Below, one piece after another: positions 20,334 through 29,859 of a stretch of 55,393 nt of DNA; within the stretch, counting starts at the first letter, position 1; each line of letters starts with the position of its first letter. The notes under the pieces were generated by a model. It saw only the letters and a list, made by a program, of their open reading frames with translations. It searched no databases and was not told the DNA's origin. The position numbers were made by a program, and so were the translations under genes. The stretch spans positions 1 through 55,393 of the forward strand of contig JAJYWY010000031.1 of the NCBI GenBank assembly GCA_021791245.1. The letters are read 5' to 3'. Source of the stretch: Microcaldota archaeon (GTDB taxonomy: Archaea > Micrarchaeota > Micrarchaeia > Micrarchaeales > CABMGC01).

Positions 20334-21071
20334 ATGGATCTGATGGAACCATTGAAAGAACTGGGATTTACAGAGGCGGAAAGCAAGGTGTATCTTGCCC
20401 TGCTAGAACTTGGCAGTTCCTCTGCAGGTGCGATAATAAGCAAATCCGGATTGCAAAGTTCCGTGGTATACAACTGCATGGGAACTCTAATGCAAAAAGG
20501 CATGGTTACCTATTCTTCGAAGAAAAAAACAAGAATATTTTCTGCAGTGAACCCTAAGCATCTTGAAGGAATACTGAATGAAAAGGAAAGAATTGTATTG
20601 GACGCGATACCTATACTCGCAAAGATGAGCAATGCTTCTGGAAACGCACATACAGTCTCAATCTTTGAAGGGAGGAAAGCTGCGATAACCATCTTTAATG
20701 ACATTTTATACACACTTAAGAAAAACGAGGAGCATCTTGTAATTGGCATATCGGAAAATGATAGCGGGCTTGGGGATTTTGTGAAACGTTGGGAAGACAA
20801 GAGAGTCAGGAACGGAATAAGGAAGCGCGTTCTGATAGCAGGGGATGCAAAAATATGGCTTGATTATTACAGGAAGCAAAAACTTACAGACACGAGAGTG
20901 CTGCCAAACCTTTTCAAAGTTAACCTGACAATAAATATATACGGGCCTAAAACCGTCCTTGTATTATGGGGAAAATATCCGATTTATGTAATGGTTGAAA
21001 GCATTGATATTGCAAACAACTTCCGGAGATATTTTGAATTGCTTTGGTCTTCAAGCAAGAAGGCAGGCTAG
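20334..21071 (+). CDS. TrmB-family transcriptional regulator
   Basis: LKELGFTEAESKVYLALLELGSSSAGAIISKSGLQSSVVYNCMGTLMQKGMV. Confidence 0.85.
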   Translation: MDLMEPLKELGFTEAESKVYLALLELGSSSAGAIISKSGLQSSVVYNCMGTLMQKGMVTYSSKKKTRIFSAVNPKHLEGILNEKERIVLDAIPILAKMSNASGNAHTVSIFEGRKAAITIFNDILYTLKKNEEHLVIGISENDSGLGDFVKRWEDKRVRNGIRKRVLIAGDAKIWLDYYRKQKLTDTRVLPNLFKVNLTINIYGPKTVLVLWGKYPIYVMVESIDIANNFRRYFELLWSSSKKAG

Positions 21072-21979
21072 GTTATTACTATGCATGAATCCTTCTCCAC
21101 AACAAGCGTCTTCTCCAGTTGTGCGACTATTCCATTGCTTCTTTCCACTAGGACGGGGTACTCTTCCACCACACCCAATGCCGACAACTCCCTTACTGCA
21201 ACTCTTGCCTTGAACTCTGAATCCATCTCATTAACTAGCCATCTGAGAGCGAAAGGATAAGATGAATACTTGCTGTCCATTATCCCGCAGGCCCTTCTTG
21301 CATCCGCTCCCCTCCCCATCGGGCCGTTTGTGGGAAATTTCCTGAATATCTCTACTTCGTTTCCGTCCTTTACGTAACCGTCGCCATCAGTTATGAATAC
21401 TTCTACTGCTATCACCTGCCCTTCCCTGAGCTCCGTGTCATCACCATTGTCATAATTCGGCACGAATATCTCCGCATGAAGCTCTCCCTTGGCAACTCCG
21501 TGGCCGCCAAGATTCCTTATCGGATTGAAGCCTGACGCCTTAGATATCCTTTCCACTTCCTTTCCTATATCGCAAAGTTTCCTTCCGCTCTTCACCATGC
21601 TTACAGCCGCATCAAGGGCAGAGCTGCACGTATCTATCATCTTTGCGTTCTTGCCGGAAGTATCGAATGTCTCCGCGCAGTCTACCATGGTGTCGCCCTT
21701 CCTTGCGCCTAAGTCAACCTTTAGCACATCGCCATCGCTGAATGTCTTTTCGTCATTGAATTTAGGGGTGTAGTGCGCGGCATCACTGTTTATTGACAGA
21801 TTTATGGGAAACGCAAAATCGAATCCTTTCCCTTTTATGAACCTCTCGATGTCGTTCGCTAAGTCTAGTAGCTTTCTTCCAGGCTTCGCAGCTTCCCTTG
21901 CATAATCAAGCGCCTCACGCGATACCTTGCCTGCTTCCTTGAGTGCATTGATATCGGTTTCGTATTCAAATTCTTCCAT
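21068..21979 (-). CDS. map: methionine aminopeptidase, type II
   Basis: DVLKVDLGARKGDTMVDCAETF, NLGGHGVAKGELHAE, VIAVEVFITDG. Confidence 0.9.
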   Translation of the reverse strand: MEEFEYETDINALKEAGKVSREALDYAREAAKPGRKLLDLANDIERFIKGKGFDFAFPINLSINSDAAHYTPKFNDEKTFSDGDVLKVDLGARKGDTMVDCAETFDTSGKNAKMIDTCSSALDAAVSMVKSGRKLCDIGKEVERISKASGFNPIRNLGGHGVAKGELHAEIFVPNYDNGDDTELREGQVIAVEVFITDGDGYVKDGNEVEIFRKFPTNGPMGRGADARRACGIMDSKYSSYPFALRWLVNEMDSEFKARVAVRELSALGVVEEYPVLVERSNGIVAQLEKTLVVEKDSCIVIT

Positions 21980-22186
21980 AACGCATTCTTTTCAGATATA
22001 TTTTCAGACATATAATGAAGTATCCACAGGAATATTTTGTAAAGGCTATTTCCTGAAAAGGAAACAGAACTTCACAAACATCCGCTTGCTAATAATCTAT
22101 TCTTCTCACCATTTAATATATCTTTTTATCTGTATTTTGGTTTTATTTTGGTGAGATGCAGTCGCCTATTTGCATCCTGCCTGTCT

Positions 22187-24610
22187 TCATAACTTCTTTT
22201 GCTTTCCCATATCCTTCAATTCGCCTTCTTCGTATCCTAGCTCCTTGAGCAGCTTCATCGTGGCAGGGAGGATCTGGTGCTGTATGTAATAATCCGCATC
22301 GTAGTCCTTCGCCAAATCCTCTATTTCTGCCTTGTCGGATATGCTGTTTCCACTCTTGGTTATCACATAGCTTATAGTGGCACCTTCCAGTTCCTCCCTC
22401 TTTTTTATGCCTGCTGCGACCGCCTTCTTAGCAGCCGCTATCTCCGGCGACTTTATGTCATAGCTCCGCAGACTCTTCCTTATCTGCGTCTGTATGGTAA
22501 GATCCCTGAGGTCGACGCTTCCTTCCCTGAGCCTCTTTATGACTTCCTTCACTATATTGGCCGCCTTCTCCTTATCACCCTCGTGGAGTATAGTCTCGAG
22601 AACTGCCCTCTGCGTGTCCCTTGCAATCCTCGACCAATCCCTCCTCACCAGCTCAAACCCCCTTATCTTTATCTTCCCGGATTGGGAGAGAAGCGCATAT
22701 TTCTTCTTGGCTCCAGTGCCATTCTCTCCCTTCTTTCCTACGAATACTCCTCTTGTGTAGAAATCTTCAAGCTCAAGTTCCATATCCTGCGGAAGGTTTC
22801 TGTTCACCCCCTCTAGGAATGACATAGCCTCCTGCTTTGTCTTCTCGCCGAGCAAGATGAATGAGCTGTCCGTGTCTGAATAGAGCACTTTGAACCCCGC
22901 GTTTTCCGCGTCTTCTATGAGTTTTGTGACGAAAGACCTTCCATAAGCCGTAACGCTTGATGCACATTCCCTTGAGTACCAACGGGAACGTGCATAGCCG
23001 AGGTATCCATAGAATGAGTTTGCGAGTATCTTCAGCGCCTGGTACCTTGCTGTAAGCTCCTTGTCTTCAGGATTGCTTTTATGGGCCTTCTTTATCTGGT
23101 TTCTCTCGTCTATTAGCTCTTTAAGCACCATCGGCATTATTCCTCTTGGCGCTTTTCTGAAGCGGAAGCCCGTTGGCGACACGAAGGCGTCGTCGCAGTC
23201 CCTGCAGAGCGTAGAATTGTCTATATTGTGCGCTATTATTATAGACGGATAAAGCCCCTTGAAGTCGAATACCACTATATTGTCGTATATGCCAGCTTCC
23301 GGAGTTTTCACGAACGCGCCTTCGAATGGATTTTCTACCCTGGCGCCTATCACCCTTTCTTCGGGCTTGTTCGGTATCATGTGTTTTTTCACAGCTGCAT
23401 TCCTCATCATCACATATTCCACAAGCTGGCCAGTAGTCGATATGGATGCCTCGCTTATCGTAGTTCCGCTTACCCTGGCCATCTCTATTTCAAGGGGCAG
23501 GAAGAAGTCATAGAGCTCATCAAGGGAAACCGCATCGCTCATCGAATATCTTGCGAGTTCTTCGATGTCCTTTCCATCTTTGTCCCAGCGCTCCCATATC
23601 GCCATCTTGTCTACGTTTATCTTCTTCTTTCCGGTGACTGCGGAATAAACGTCATAAAGCTTGAAGCTGCTGACTTTTATCAATTGCTCCGCTGCGCCAA
23701 CCACAGACACGAATTTCGCTACGTTGAACACGTCAAGGTTTATCCTTCCTGGAATGCGGAACGCCTCTATCATTCCATGGTGCTCCTGCCTTGCTTCTCC
23801 GTCAAACCTGCATATATCGTTGAAATTTATCTTCAGCCTCTCTGCCCTAGCCTTCAGATAAGGAAGGTCAAAATTAGAGGAATTGTATCCCACGATAATG
23901 TCAGGGTCTATCCTCCTTATCACTTCTATGAACGCCCTTATCATCTCTTCCTCAGAACCGTATGTTTTTACGAAATCCTCGCTTATTTCCTTATATGTAA
24001 GCACAGCCCTCTCCTTTCCGTCAGTGTAGCTTATCATTATTATTGGGTCTTTGCCGCTGCTTGCATTCGGCATTCCTGCAGGATTGTATGTCTCTATGTC
24101 AAAGGATATGTGCTTCAAAGATTCAGAATTGCCCGCTTCTACATTTTTTATTGATTCAACAATTAGCCTATTCTCTTCTTCCCTTGCCTCAATTTCCATC
24201 TGGGAGAGGGGTGAAATGTTCTTGTCTATGAGATACCTTTTCCAGAATACTATATCGTGCTCGAAGCATTCCCCGAATTCCGAGAAGAGCCTGCTGAACC
24301 TTGGCACGCTCTTGGGATTAGATATATACACCTTTAATACCTCTTCTTCCTTCGAGCCGAGAATTTTCCTTTCCCTTTCTATCTTCTTTGCTCGCTCCGG
24401 CGCTTCCCCTTCCTGCTGTACACTAAGCAGAAGCAGCTCCTTCTCGTCAATATCAGGATTATATGGATTCACATAGAAGTAAGGCAGGAAATCCTTGTCG
24501 AATATGGCGTGTATTTTGCCCTCAGATTTGAATGCGATTCTCACTACGGCATTTCCGTTTTGCATTACGTAGTCTAAGTCTATTATTACTCCCTTTAGCT
24601 TTTGCGACAT
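22187..24610 (-). CDS. polB: family B DNA polymerase
   Basis: Exo motif SFDIETYNPAG, DFKGLYPSIIIAHN, NSFYGYLGYARSRWYSRECA, VLYSDTDSSF; no intein. Confidence 0.96.
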   Translation of the reverse strand: MSQKLKGVIIDLDYVMQNGNAVVRIAFKSEGKIHAIFDKDFLPYFYVNPYNPDIDEKELLLLSVQQEGEAPERAKKIERERKILGSKEEEVLKVYISNPKSVPRFSRLFSEFGECFEHDIVFWKRYLIDKNISPLSQMEIEAREEENRLIVESIKNVEAGNSESLKHISFDIETYNPAGMPNASSGKDPIIMISYTDGKERAVLTYKEISEDFVKTYGSEEEMIRAFIEVIRRIDPDIIVGYNSSNFDLPYLKARAERLKINFNDICRFDGEARQEHHGMIEAFRIPGRINLDVFNVAKFVSVVGAAEQLIKVSSFKLYDVYSAVTGKKKINVDKMAIWERWDKDGKDIEELARYSMSDAVSLDELYDFFLPLEIEMARVSGTTISEASISTTGQLVEYVMMRNAAVKKHMIPNKPEERVIGARVENPFEGAFVKTPEAGIYDNIVVFDFKGLYPSIIIAHNIDNSTLCRDCDDAFVSPTGFRFRKAPRGIMPMVLKELIDERNQIKKAHKSNPEDKELTARYQALKILANSFYGYLGYARSRWYSRECASSVTAYGRSFVTKLIEDAENAGFKVLYSDTDSSFILLGEKTKQEAMSFLEGVNRNLPQDMELELEDFYTRGVFVGKKGENGTGAKKKYALLSQSGKIKIRGFELVRRDWSRIARDTQRAVLETILHEGDKEKAANIVKEVIKRLREGSVDLRDLTIQTQIRKSLRSYDIKSPEIAAAKKAVAAGIKKREELEGATISYVITKSGNSISDKAEIEDLAKDYDADYYIQHQILPATMKLLKELGYEEGELKDMGKQKKL

Positions 24611-24808
24611 ACATGTATATTTACGTCAAAAGATAAAAGAGTATTGCGATATCTTGGAATTCAAATGGCAAAATTACCGTTCTTGCGGCCAGCCGCAAAG
24701 CTGCTGCAGTTGCATAGATGAAGCAATGCTAAACTAATTTTGGGCAGTGCAGAAAGGCGACATCCACCCATCCGTGAACGGCGCTGGCTTCCTCTGCGTA
24801 ATTTGGTT

Positions 24809-25231
24809 CTATGCCGCAGGATTCTCAGATTTATCCTGCAGCTTAGCCCTTGATAATGGAAGCGGGGCAGGAAATGCCATCGCATATGCAAGCAGCGTGC
24901 CTTTTGCGCCGCATTCGAAATTAAGTACATTTATCACGTTCTCCGCAAATCCTGTTGGCAGCGTCTTGTTCTTGTCCCATGCGCCCTTTATCTCTTCGAT
25001 CTCCTTCTTCTCTTCCTTCGATGATATCACGCCGACTATCTTCAAATTGCCAACTTCCTTGGCGGTTGAGCTATTGCCGCCTTCGTATTGCGTTAAGAAC
25101 GTAAAATGAACATCAACGTTGTCGCCATTTGCCTTCACATCATCGAAGTTTATGTTGAACTTCATATTGCCTACAAAGTCATCGCTTGCCCTTTCCGCCT
25201 CGACCTTGTTGATTCTTATGTTTGTTATCAT
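24809..25231 (-). CDS. SecB-like chaperone fold protein, putative
   Basis: 140 aa, beta-rich; arrangement VHFTFLTQYEGG...VGNLKIVGVISS...ENVINVLNFECGAKGTLLAYAMAFPAPLPLSR resembles SecB-like proteins. Confidence 0.4.
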   Translation of the reverse strand: MITNIRINKVEAERASDDFVGNMKFNINFDDVKANGDNVDVHFTFLTQYEGGNSSTAKEVGNLKIVGVISSKEEKKEIEEIKGAWDKNKTLPTGFAENVINVLNFECGAKGTLLAYAMAFPAPLPLSRAKLQDKSENPAA

Positions 25232-25259
25232 ATTAACACCTTCCTAGTTATATAATGGC

Positions 25260-25275
25260 AAGGATTTAAATCCTT
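25260..25275. promoter_or_regulatory. 16-bp perfect palindrome AAGGATTTAAATCCTT upstream of the SecB-like gene
   Basis: Sequence equals its own reverse complement; further flanked by GC..cttGC arms. Confidence 0.5.
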
Positions 25276-25423
25276 TTCTTGCTTTCTGTCTCTACCCGGT
25301 GCGCTTAAAACCACGCGGCTTGCCTGCACATGGTATAATTAATTTTAGATAGGATAAAACTATTTGACTTCAGAACATTATGAAAGACATTAGATAGTAA
25401 TGTATGCAACATCAGTTTGTGCG

Positions 25424-25558
25424 TTACAATCTTCCGTTGCCGAAAGGATGCAATGAGCTTACTGTATTGCATTCCTTGCATCTCGCACATCCTTCCCCTA
25501 CGACAAACGTTCCGTCTTCAATTATCCTGCATCCGCATCTTAGCATTATCCCAGGCAT
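25424..25558 (-). CDS. 44-aa cysteine-rich (possible zinc-binding) miniprotein
   Basis: MPGIMLRCGCRIIEDGTFVVGEGCARCKECNTVSSLHPFGNGRL*; CxC and CxxCxxC; absent from the ORF track because of its length. Confidence 0.5.
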   Translation of the reverse strand: MPGIMLRCGCRIIEDGTFVVGEGCARCKECNTVSSLHPFGNGRL

Positions 25559-25585
25559 ATGATCGCCATGAAAAATGCACTATAA

Positions 25586-26056
25586 TTATTTATTTCTTTG
25601 TTCGGATTTGCCGGTAGGTTTGCCCACTTTTGATATCTCAATGAAAGAGTAAATCAGGTTGCCTATCCCGAATACCCCTACCGTGCCGAATACGAGCAAT
25701 GTAGCTATGCCTATGGAATCGAGATTAGGGATAGGATTGCCTGTGCTTATAGCTATTTTATCTATAACTGGGAAGAGGATTATGAGAAGCCCTATTATAG
25801 CAAAAAGCATCCCTCCGTAATAAAGCGTCCTTCCTGAAGTCTTCCTTCCTATTGCAAGCGCATGCTTCTCGTCTATATTCTTGAATTTGACCAGGTTTGC
25901 AAATATTGCCCCGAATATTATCTGCATTATAGTAGTCCCTATTCCGAAAAATAATCCAGGAAGTGGTGCGTAAAGGAGGTTGGGCAGCTGTGGCGTTAGC
26001 ACAAACACCAGTATAGTTGCGTAAGCGCCGAACCCAAACCCAGCTATAAGCCCTAT
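25586..26056 (-). pseudogene. membrane protein gene whose 5' end is interrupted at the transposase junction
   Basis: Frame remains open upstream of the annotated GTG (IGLIAGFGFGAYATILVFVLTPQL...) until a stop at the IS junction (26057-26059). Confidence 0.5.
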
Positions 26057-26058
26057 TT

Positions 26059-26943
26059 ATGAAGCTCTTGAACGACCTTGTGCAGAACATACCAGAGAAG
26101 CAACTGCCCATAAGGGCTGGGAGACCAGAACTTTCCATGCAAGACATGGTCTTCGGCTCTGCCTTGAAGGTCTTTACGACCTTCTCGCTAAGAAGGTTTA
26201 TGACCGATGCAAATGAAGCCAAAGTGAGGGGATACTTACAGCACATACCCCACTTTACTCTTGTATCTGTCTATATGAAAAAGGAAGAGATGACACCTTT
26301 TCTGCAAGACCTCATAATGCTATCAGCACTTCCTATGAAGGCAGTAGAGACTAAGTTCGCAATAGACAGCACAGGATTCAGGACTACGAAGTTCGGAGAA
26401 TACTGCAAAGAGAAGCACAATACAGGAAGAGACCATGATTGGATTAAGGCACATATCTGTTCTGGCGTCTCTACACACATTATAACAGGCGTAGAGGTCT
26501 TGCCAGAGAATAGCGGAGATAGTCCGCAGTTCATACCGCTTGCAGAGAAGACGCATAATGCTGGCTTTACGATAGATGAGATGAGTGCGGATAAGGCTTA
26601 TTCGAGCAGAGACAACAACGCATACATAGACCAGATAGGCGGAACGCCTTATATCGCTTTCAGGAGCAACGCAACAGGGAAGCCAAGAGGGAACAACCAC
26701 ATTTGGAGAAAGATGTATAACTACTTCGTCTATAACAGAGAGGACTTCTTACAGCACTACCATCTAAGGAGCAACGTAGAAAGCACAAACAACATGATAA
26801 AGAGCAAGACGACGGATATGGTGAGAAGCAAGGATAAGACCGCACAGATTAACGAGGTGCTTCTAAAGGTCTTGTGTCATAATATCTGCGTGCTTATAAG
26901 TGCTATGTTTGAGTTGGGGATAGAGCCTAATCTGGTTTCTTAA
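26059..26943 (+). mobile_element. DDE transposase (IS4/IS5-like superfamily), apparently N-terminally truncated
   Basis: AIDSTGFRTTKFGEYC...KAHICSGVSTHIITGVEVLPENSGDSPQFIPL...DEMSADKAYSSRDN...HLRSNVESTNNMIKSK; starts at ...LFMKLLNDLVQ with a stop just upstream. Confidence 0.8.
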
Positions 26944-27151
26944 TGTCTGCGCTTGCCCCTGCACCTACATTAATTCCAGCGTCGTTTATCTCTACCCCGC
27001 AGGAATCGCACTTATAATATCTCATGCTGTAACCTTTCACACCAGAAACTACTTTATCGTCTTTTAGGTTTTCATAAGCTGTAGTAGTATGCAAGATACC
27101 CTTTTTACAGGTAGGGCAGTGCTTTCCATCTCTGTTCTGTTCTAAAGTCAT
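26927..27151 (-). CDS. small zinc-ribbon protein
   Basis: 74 aa: CPTCKKG...YYKCDSCGVEI; convergent with and overlapping the transposase 3' end. Confidence 0.6.
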   Translation of the reverse strand: MTLEQNRDGKHCPTCKKGILHTTTAYENLKDDKVVSGVKGYSMRYYKCDSCGVEINDAGINVGAGASADIKKPD

Positions 27152-27154
27152 AAT

Positions 27155-27205
27155 AATAAAACTACAAGAAGGTTAATAAAACTACAGGAAAACAATTAAA
27201 CTACA
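27155..27205. repeat. three iteron-like copies of AATAAAACTACA (third: AATTAAACTACA) with about 20-bp period
   Basis: CTACA starts at 27162, 27182 and 27201, immediately upstream of the zinc-ribbon ORF. Confidence 0.6.
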
Positions 27206-27262
27206 AAGCCGCTTCGGACAAAAAGACTAAATACGGAGCGATTACATCTAAAATGGGATTTT

Positions 27263-29662
27263 ATGGATCAATTTAATGCACCTAAGCCTGAGCAGCGCGC
27301 AGATAACATTTCTATGGACGGGATAAGCCTGCCGAAGCCTTCCCTTTCAAGTCAGATCAGGAAAAATGAATCGGTTATGGACAAGCTCATATTCTGGACG
27401 GCAGGAAGGAAGATAGCGAGAACTAAATTATCAGAGACTGAGAGAGCTGCGCTGGAAGCAGGGGACAAGAGCATAGAGGAAGGATTCTTCGATGGAAGGC
27501 CGCAGTGGCAGAGGCTGAGAGAGCTCCCAAAGGCGGAGCCGTCAGAAGAAGGGAAGGCGTTCATAGAGGATAAGGTAAAGAAGTTCACTGAGAGGCTGAA
27601 TGTTACTGAAATAAGGAAACTCAATGATCTTCCAAAGGATGTATACGAGATGCTTAAGGATTATAAGATCTGGGGGATGATAATAGACAAAGAATATGGC
27701 GGACTCGGACTCTCCCCTACAGACCATTCTGAAGCAGTGATGATGATAGGCTCTATGAGCGCCGCAGCTGCAGTAGACGCAATGGTGCCGAACTCCCTTG
27801 GTCCGGGAGAGCTCATCATGAGATATGGAACAGACGAGCAGAAAGAGAAGTGGCTTCCCGGGCTTGCAAACGGGAAAGAGATACCATGCTTCGCATTGAC
27901 ATCTATAAACGGAGGCTCGGACGCCGCAGGTGGAATGGCAAACAAAGGCAGGATCTTCATAGGGGAAGATGGAAGGTTGAAAGTGAGCGTTGACATAAGC
28001 AACAGGTACATAACGCTTGCGCCTATAACGACTTTGGCAGGTGTTGCGTTCAAGCTAAAGGATCCGGATAACCTTTTGGGAAAAGGCAAAGCACCTGGAA
28101 TAACAGTATCTTTGATACCTGCGAATACTCCGAACTTTATAACAGGAAAGCGGCACAATCCCATGGACATTCCTTTCCAGAACGGTCCTGTAGAAGGGAA
28201 GGATGTGGTAATAGACATAGAAGATAACATAATAGGAGGAAAAGACGGAGCAGGGAAAGGATGGAACATGCTTATGGAATGCCTTGCAATAGGAAGATCA
28301 ATCTCCCTCCCTGCACTCTCAGTGGCAGCGGCAAAGTATACTGCAAATTACGTTGGGTCTTTCTCGAGGATAAGAAAGCAGTTCAATACTCCAATATGCA
28401 ATTTCCAGGGAATACAGGAACTGCTTGCAAGGATAGCGGGCAAGACATACATAATGGATTCTGCAAGGAAGACTACGCTCCAGATGCTAGAAGCTGGAAA
28501 GAAGCCTACAATTCCATCCGCAATCATAAAGTACAACCTGACAGAGATGATGAGGGAAATATGCAGGGACGGAATGGATATAATGGGCGGCTCCGCAATA
28601 GTCGATGGCCCGAGAAACATAATGTCGGATTTCTACAAATCTGTGCCAATAGCAATAGGCGTGGAAGGCCACAACGTTATGACAAGAAACCTTCTAATCT
28701 TCGGGCAGGGGCTTATGAGGCTGCATCCTAACTTATATCCTATGATAAAGGCTGCACAGGAGGGAGATAAGGCGAAGTTCAGGAAACTCATGTTAAAGCA
28801 TGGCATAGATATGGCAAGATATCTTACAGTAAGCGAATTTGGGATAGGGCTGAAGGCAGGGATACATAAGGATACGCCAAAGGAGCTGCACAAGTACTAC
28901 AAGCAGATAAATTATTTGTCTGGTGGATTTGCATTCTCTGCAGCAGTGCTCTCCGCGCTGTACCAGGACAGGCTCAAGACCGAAGAGAACATATGCAGGA
29001 GGATGGGAGATGTGCTGAGCAATCTCTACATGGCGATGTCTGTACTCAACAACTTCGAACGGGAAGGCATGCACAAAGACGAACTTGATCTTGTGCATTG
29101 GTCATGCCAGTACCTCATGCACAATGCTGAAGAGGCATTCAGGGATATGCTCAAAAATTTAAAGCACAGGCCAGTGGCGGCAATACTGAAAGGCGTTGTC
29201 TTCGCAAACTGCGCTAGATATGAAAAGCCTAGCGATGAGTTGGGGAAGAGAATAGCCATGATCCTAACTGCTCCCAATGAGACGAAGGATAGGCTCACAA
29301 AAGGAATATACAGGCCAGGTCCAGGAGAAAAATTAAAATTCCTTGACAATGATGGATTAGTAAAGGAAACGGATAGGATAAAGCAGCAGGCGATAATAGA
29401 CAAAGCGTTGGAAATTTGCATCGCGGCTGAGCCATTGGAGGATAAACTCGCGAAGGCTGTCAGGGCCACTGCAAAAGAGATAAAGAAAGGGGAGGCAAAG
29501 AACAGGAACATAGCAAAGCTGCTGCAGAATCGCGATGATGATGAAAGGATTGCGCTACTAGATGCTGCACTCAAGGATGGAGTCATTGACGAGAAAGAGT
29601 TGCGTGCGCTGGTCGATGCAGACGAAATGAGAAAGGAGGTATGCACGGTTGATGCATTTTAG
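27263..29662 (+). CDS. fadE: acyl-CoA dehydrogenase, FadE-like long form (799 aa)
   Basis: MVPNSLGPGELIMRYGTDEQKEKWLPGLANGKEIPCFALTSINGGSDA; NRYITLAPITTLAGVAFKLKDPDNLLG; closely resembles enterobacterial FadE. Confidence 0.9.
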   Translation: MDQFNAPKPEQRADNISMDGISLPKPSLSSQIRKNESVMDKLIFWTAGRKIARTKLSETERAALEAGDKSIEEGFFDGRPQWQRLRELPKAEPSEEGKAFIEDKVKKFTERLNVTEIRKLNDLPKDVYEMLKDYKIWGMIIDKEYGGLGLSPTDHSEAVMMIGSMSAAAAVDAMVPNSLGPGELIMRYGTDEQKEKWLPGLANGKEIPCFALTSINGGSDAAGGMANKGRIFIGEDGRLKVSVDISNRYITLAPITTLAGVAFKLKDPDNLLGKGKAPGITVSLIPANTPNFITGKRHNPMDIPFQNGPVEGKDVVIDIEDNIIGGKDGAGKGWNMLMECLAIGRSISLPALSVAAAKYTANYVGSFSRIRKQFNTPICNFQGIQELLARIAGKTYIMDSARKTTLQMLEAGKKPTIPSAIIKYNLTEMMREICRDGMDIMGGSAIVDGPRNIMSDFYKSVPIAIGVEGHNVMTRNLLIFGQGLMRLHPNLYPMIKAAQEGDKAKFRKLMLKHGIDMARYLTVSEFGIGLKAGIHKDTPKELHKYYKQINYLSGGFAFSAAVLSALYQDRLKTEENICRRMGDVLSNLYMAMSVLNNFEREGMHKDELDLVHWSCQYLMHNAEEAFRDMLKNLKHRPVAAILKGVVFANCARYEKPSDELGKRIAMILTAPNETKDRLTKGIYRPGPGEKLKFLDNDGLVKETDRIKQQAIIDKALEICIAAEPLEDKLAKAVRATAKEIKKGEAKNRNIAKLLQNRDDDERIALLDAALKDGVIDEKELRALVDADEMRKEVCTVDAF

Positions 29663-29811
29663 TGGTATTTTAGTCATCACATTTATCCAAAATGGACCCA
29701 ATAAGAGATGGAGGCTATAACCTTACGCATATTTAGCAAAGGAGAAATCGCGGGGTAAACTTTAAAGAATCTGCGACATCTTGCGAAAAGATTACGCTTC
29801 TATAAAAATTT

Positions 29812-29843
29812 GGAGAGTCCGTGATCTGGACACGGGTCTTGAA
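29812..29843 (-). repeat. remnant of a tRNA-Pro(TGG) 3' half (putative distal attachment-site copy)
   Basis: ggagagtccgtgatctggacacgggtcttgaa matches the tRNA-Pro 3' half at 31264-31295 with 3 mismatches over 32 nt, same orientation. Confidence 0.75.
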
Positions 29844-29859
29844 TTTGGGTATTGCATCT

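Noticed and set aside
22187-24610. Possible intein in PolB
   Set aside because: Conserved polymerase motifs are contiguous and length is normal.
24683-24698. Hairpin TTGCGG-CCAG-CCGCAA between the SecB-like gene and polB
   Set aside because: Short stem without a U-run or other context; could be a terminator but cannot be supported.
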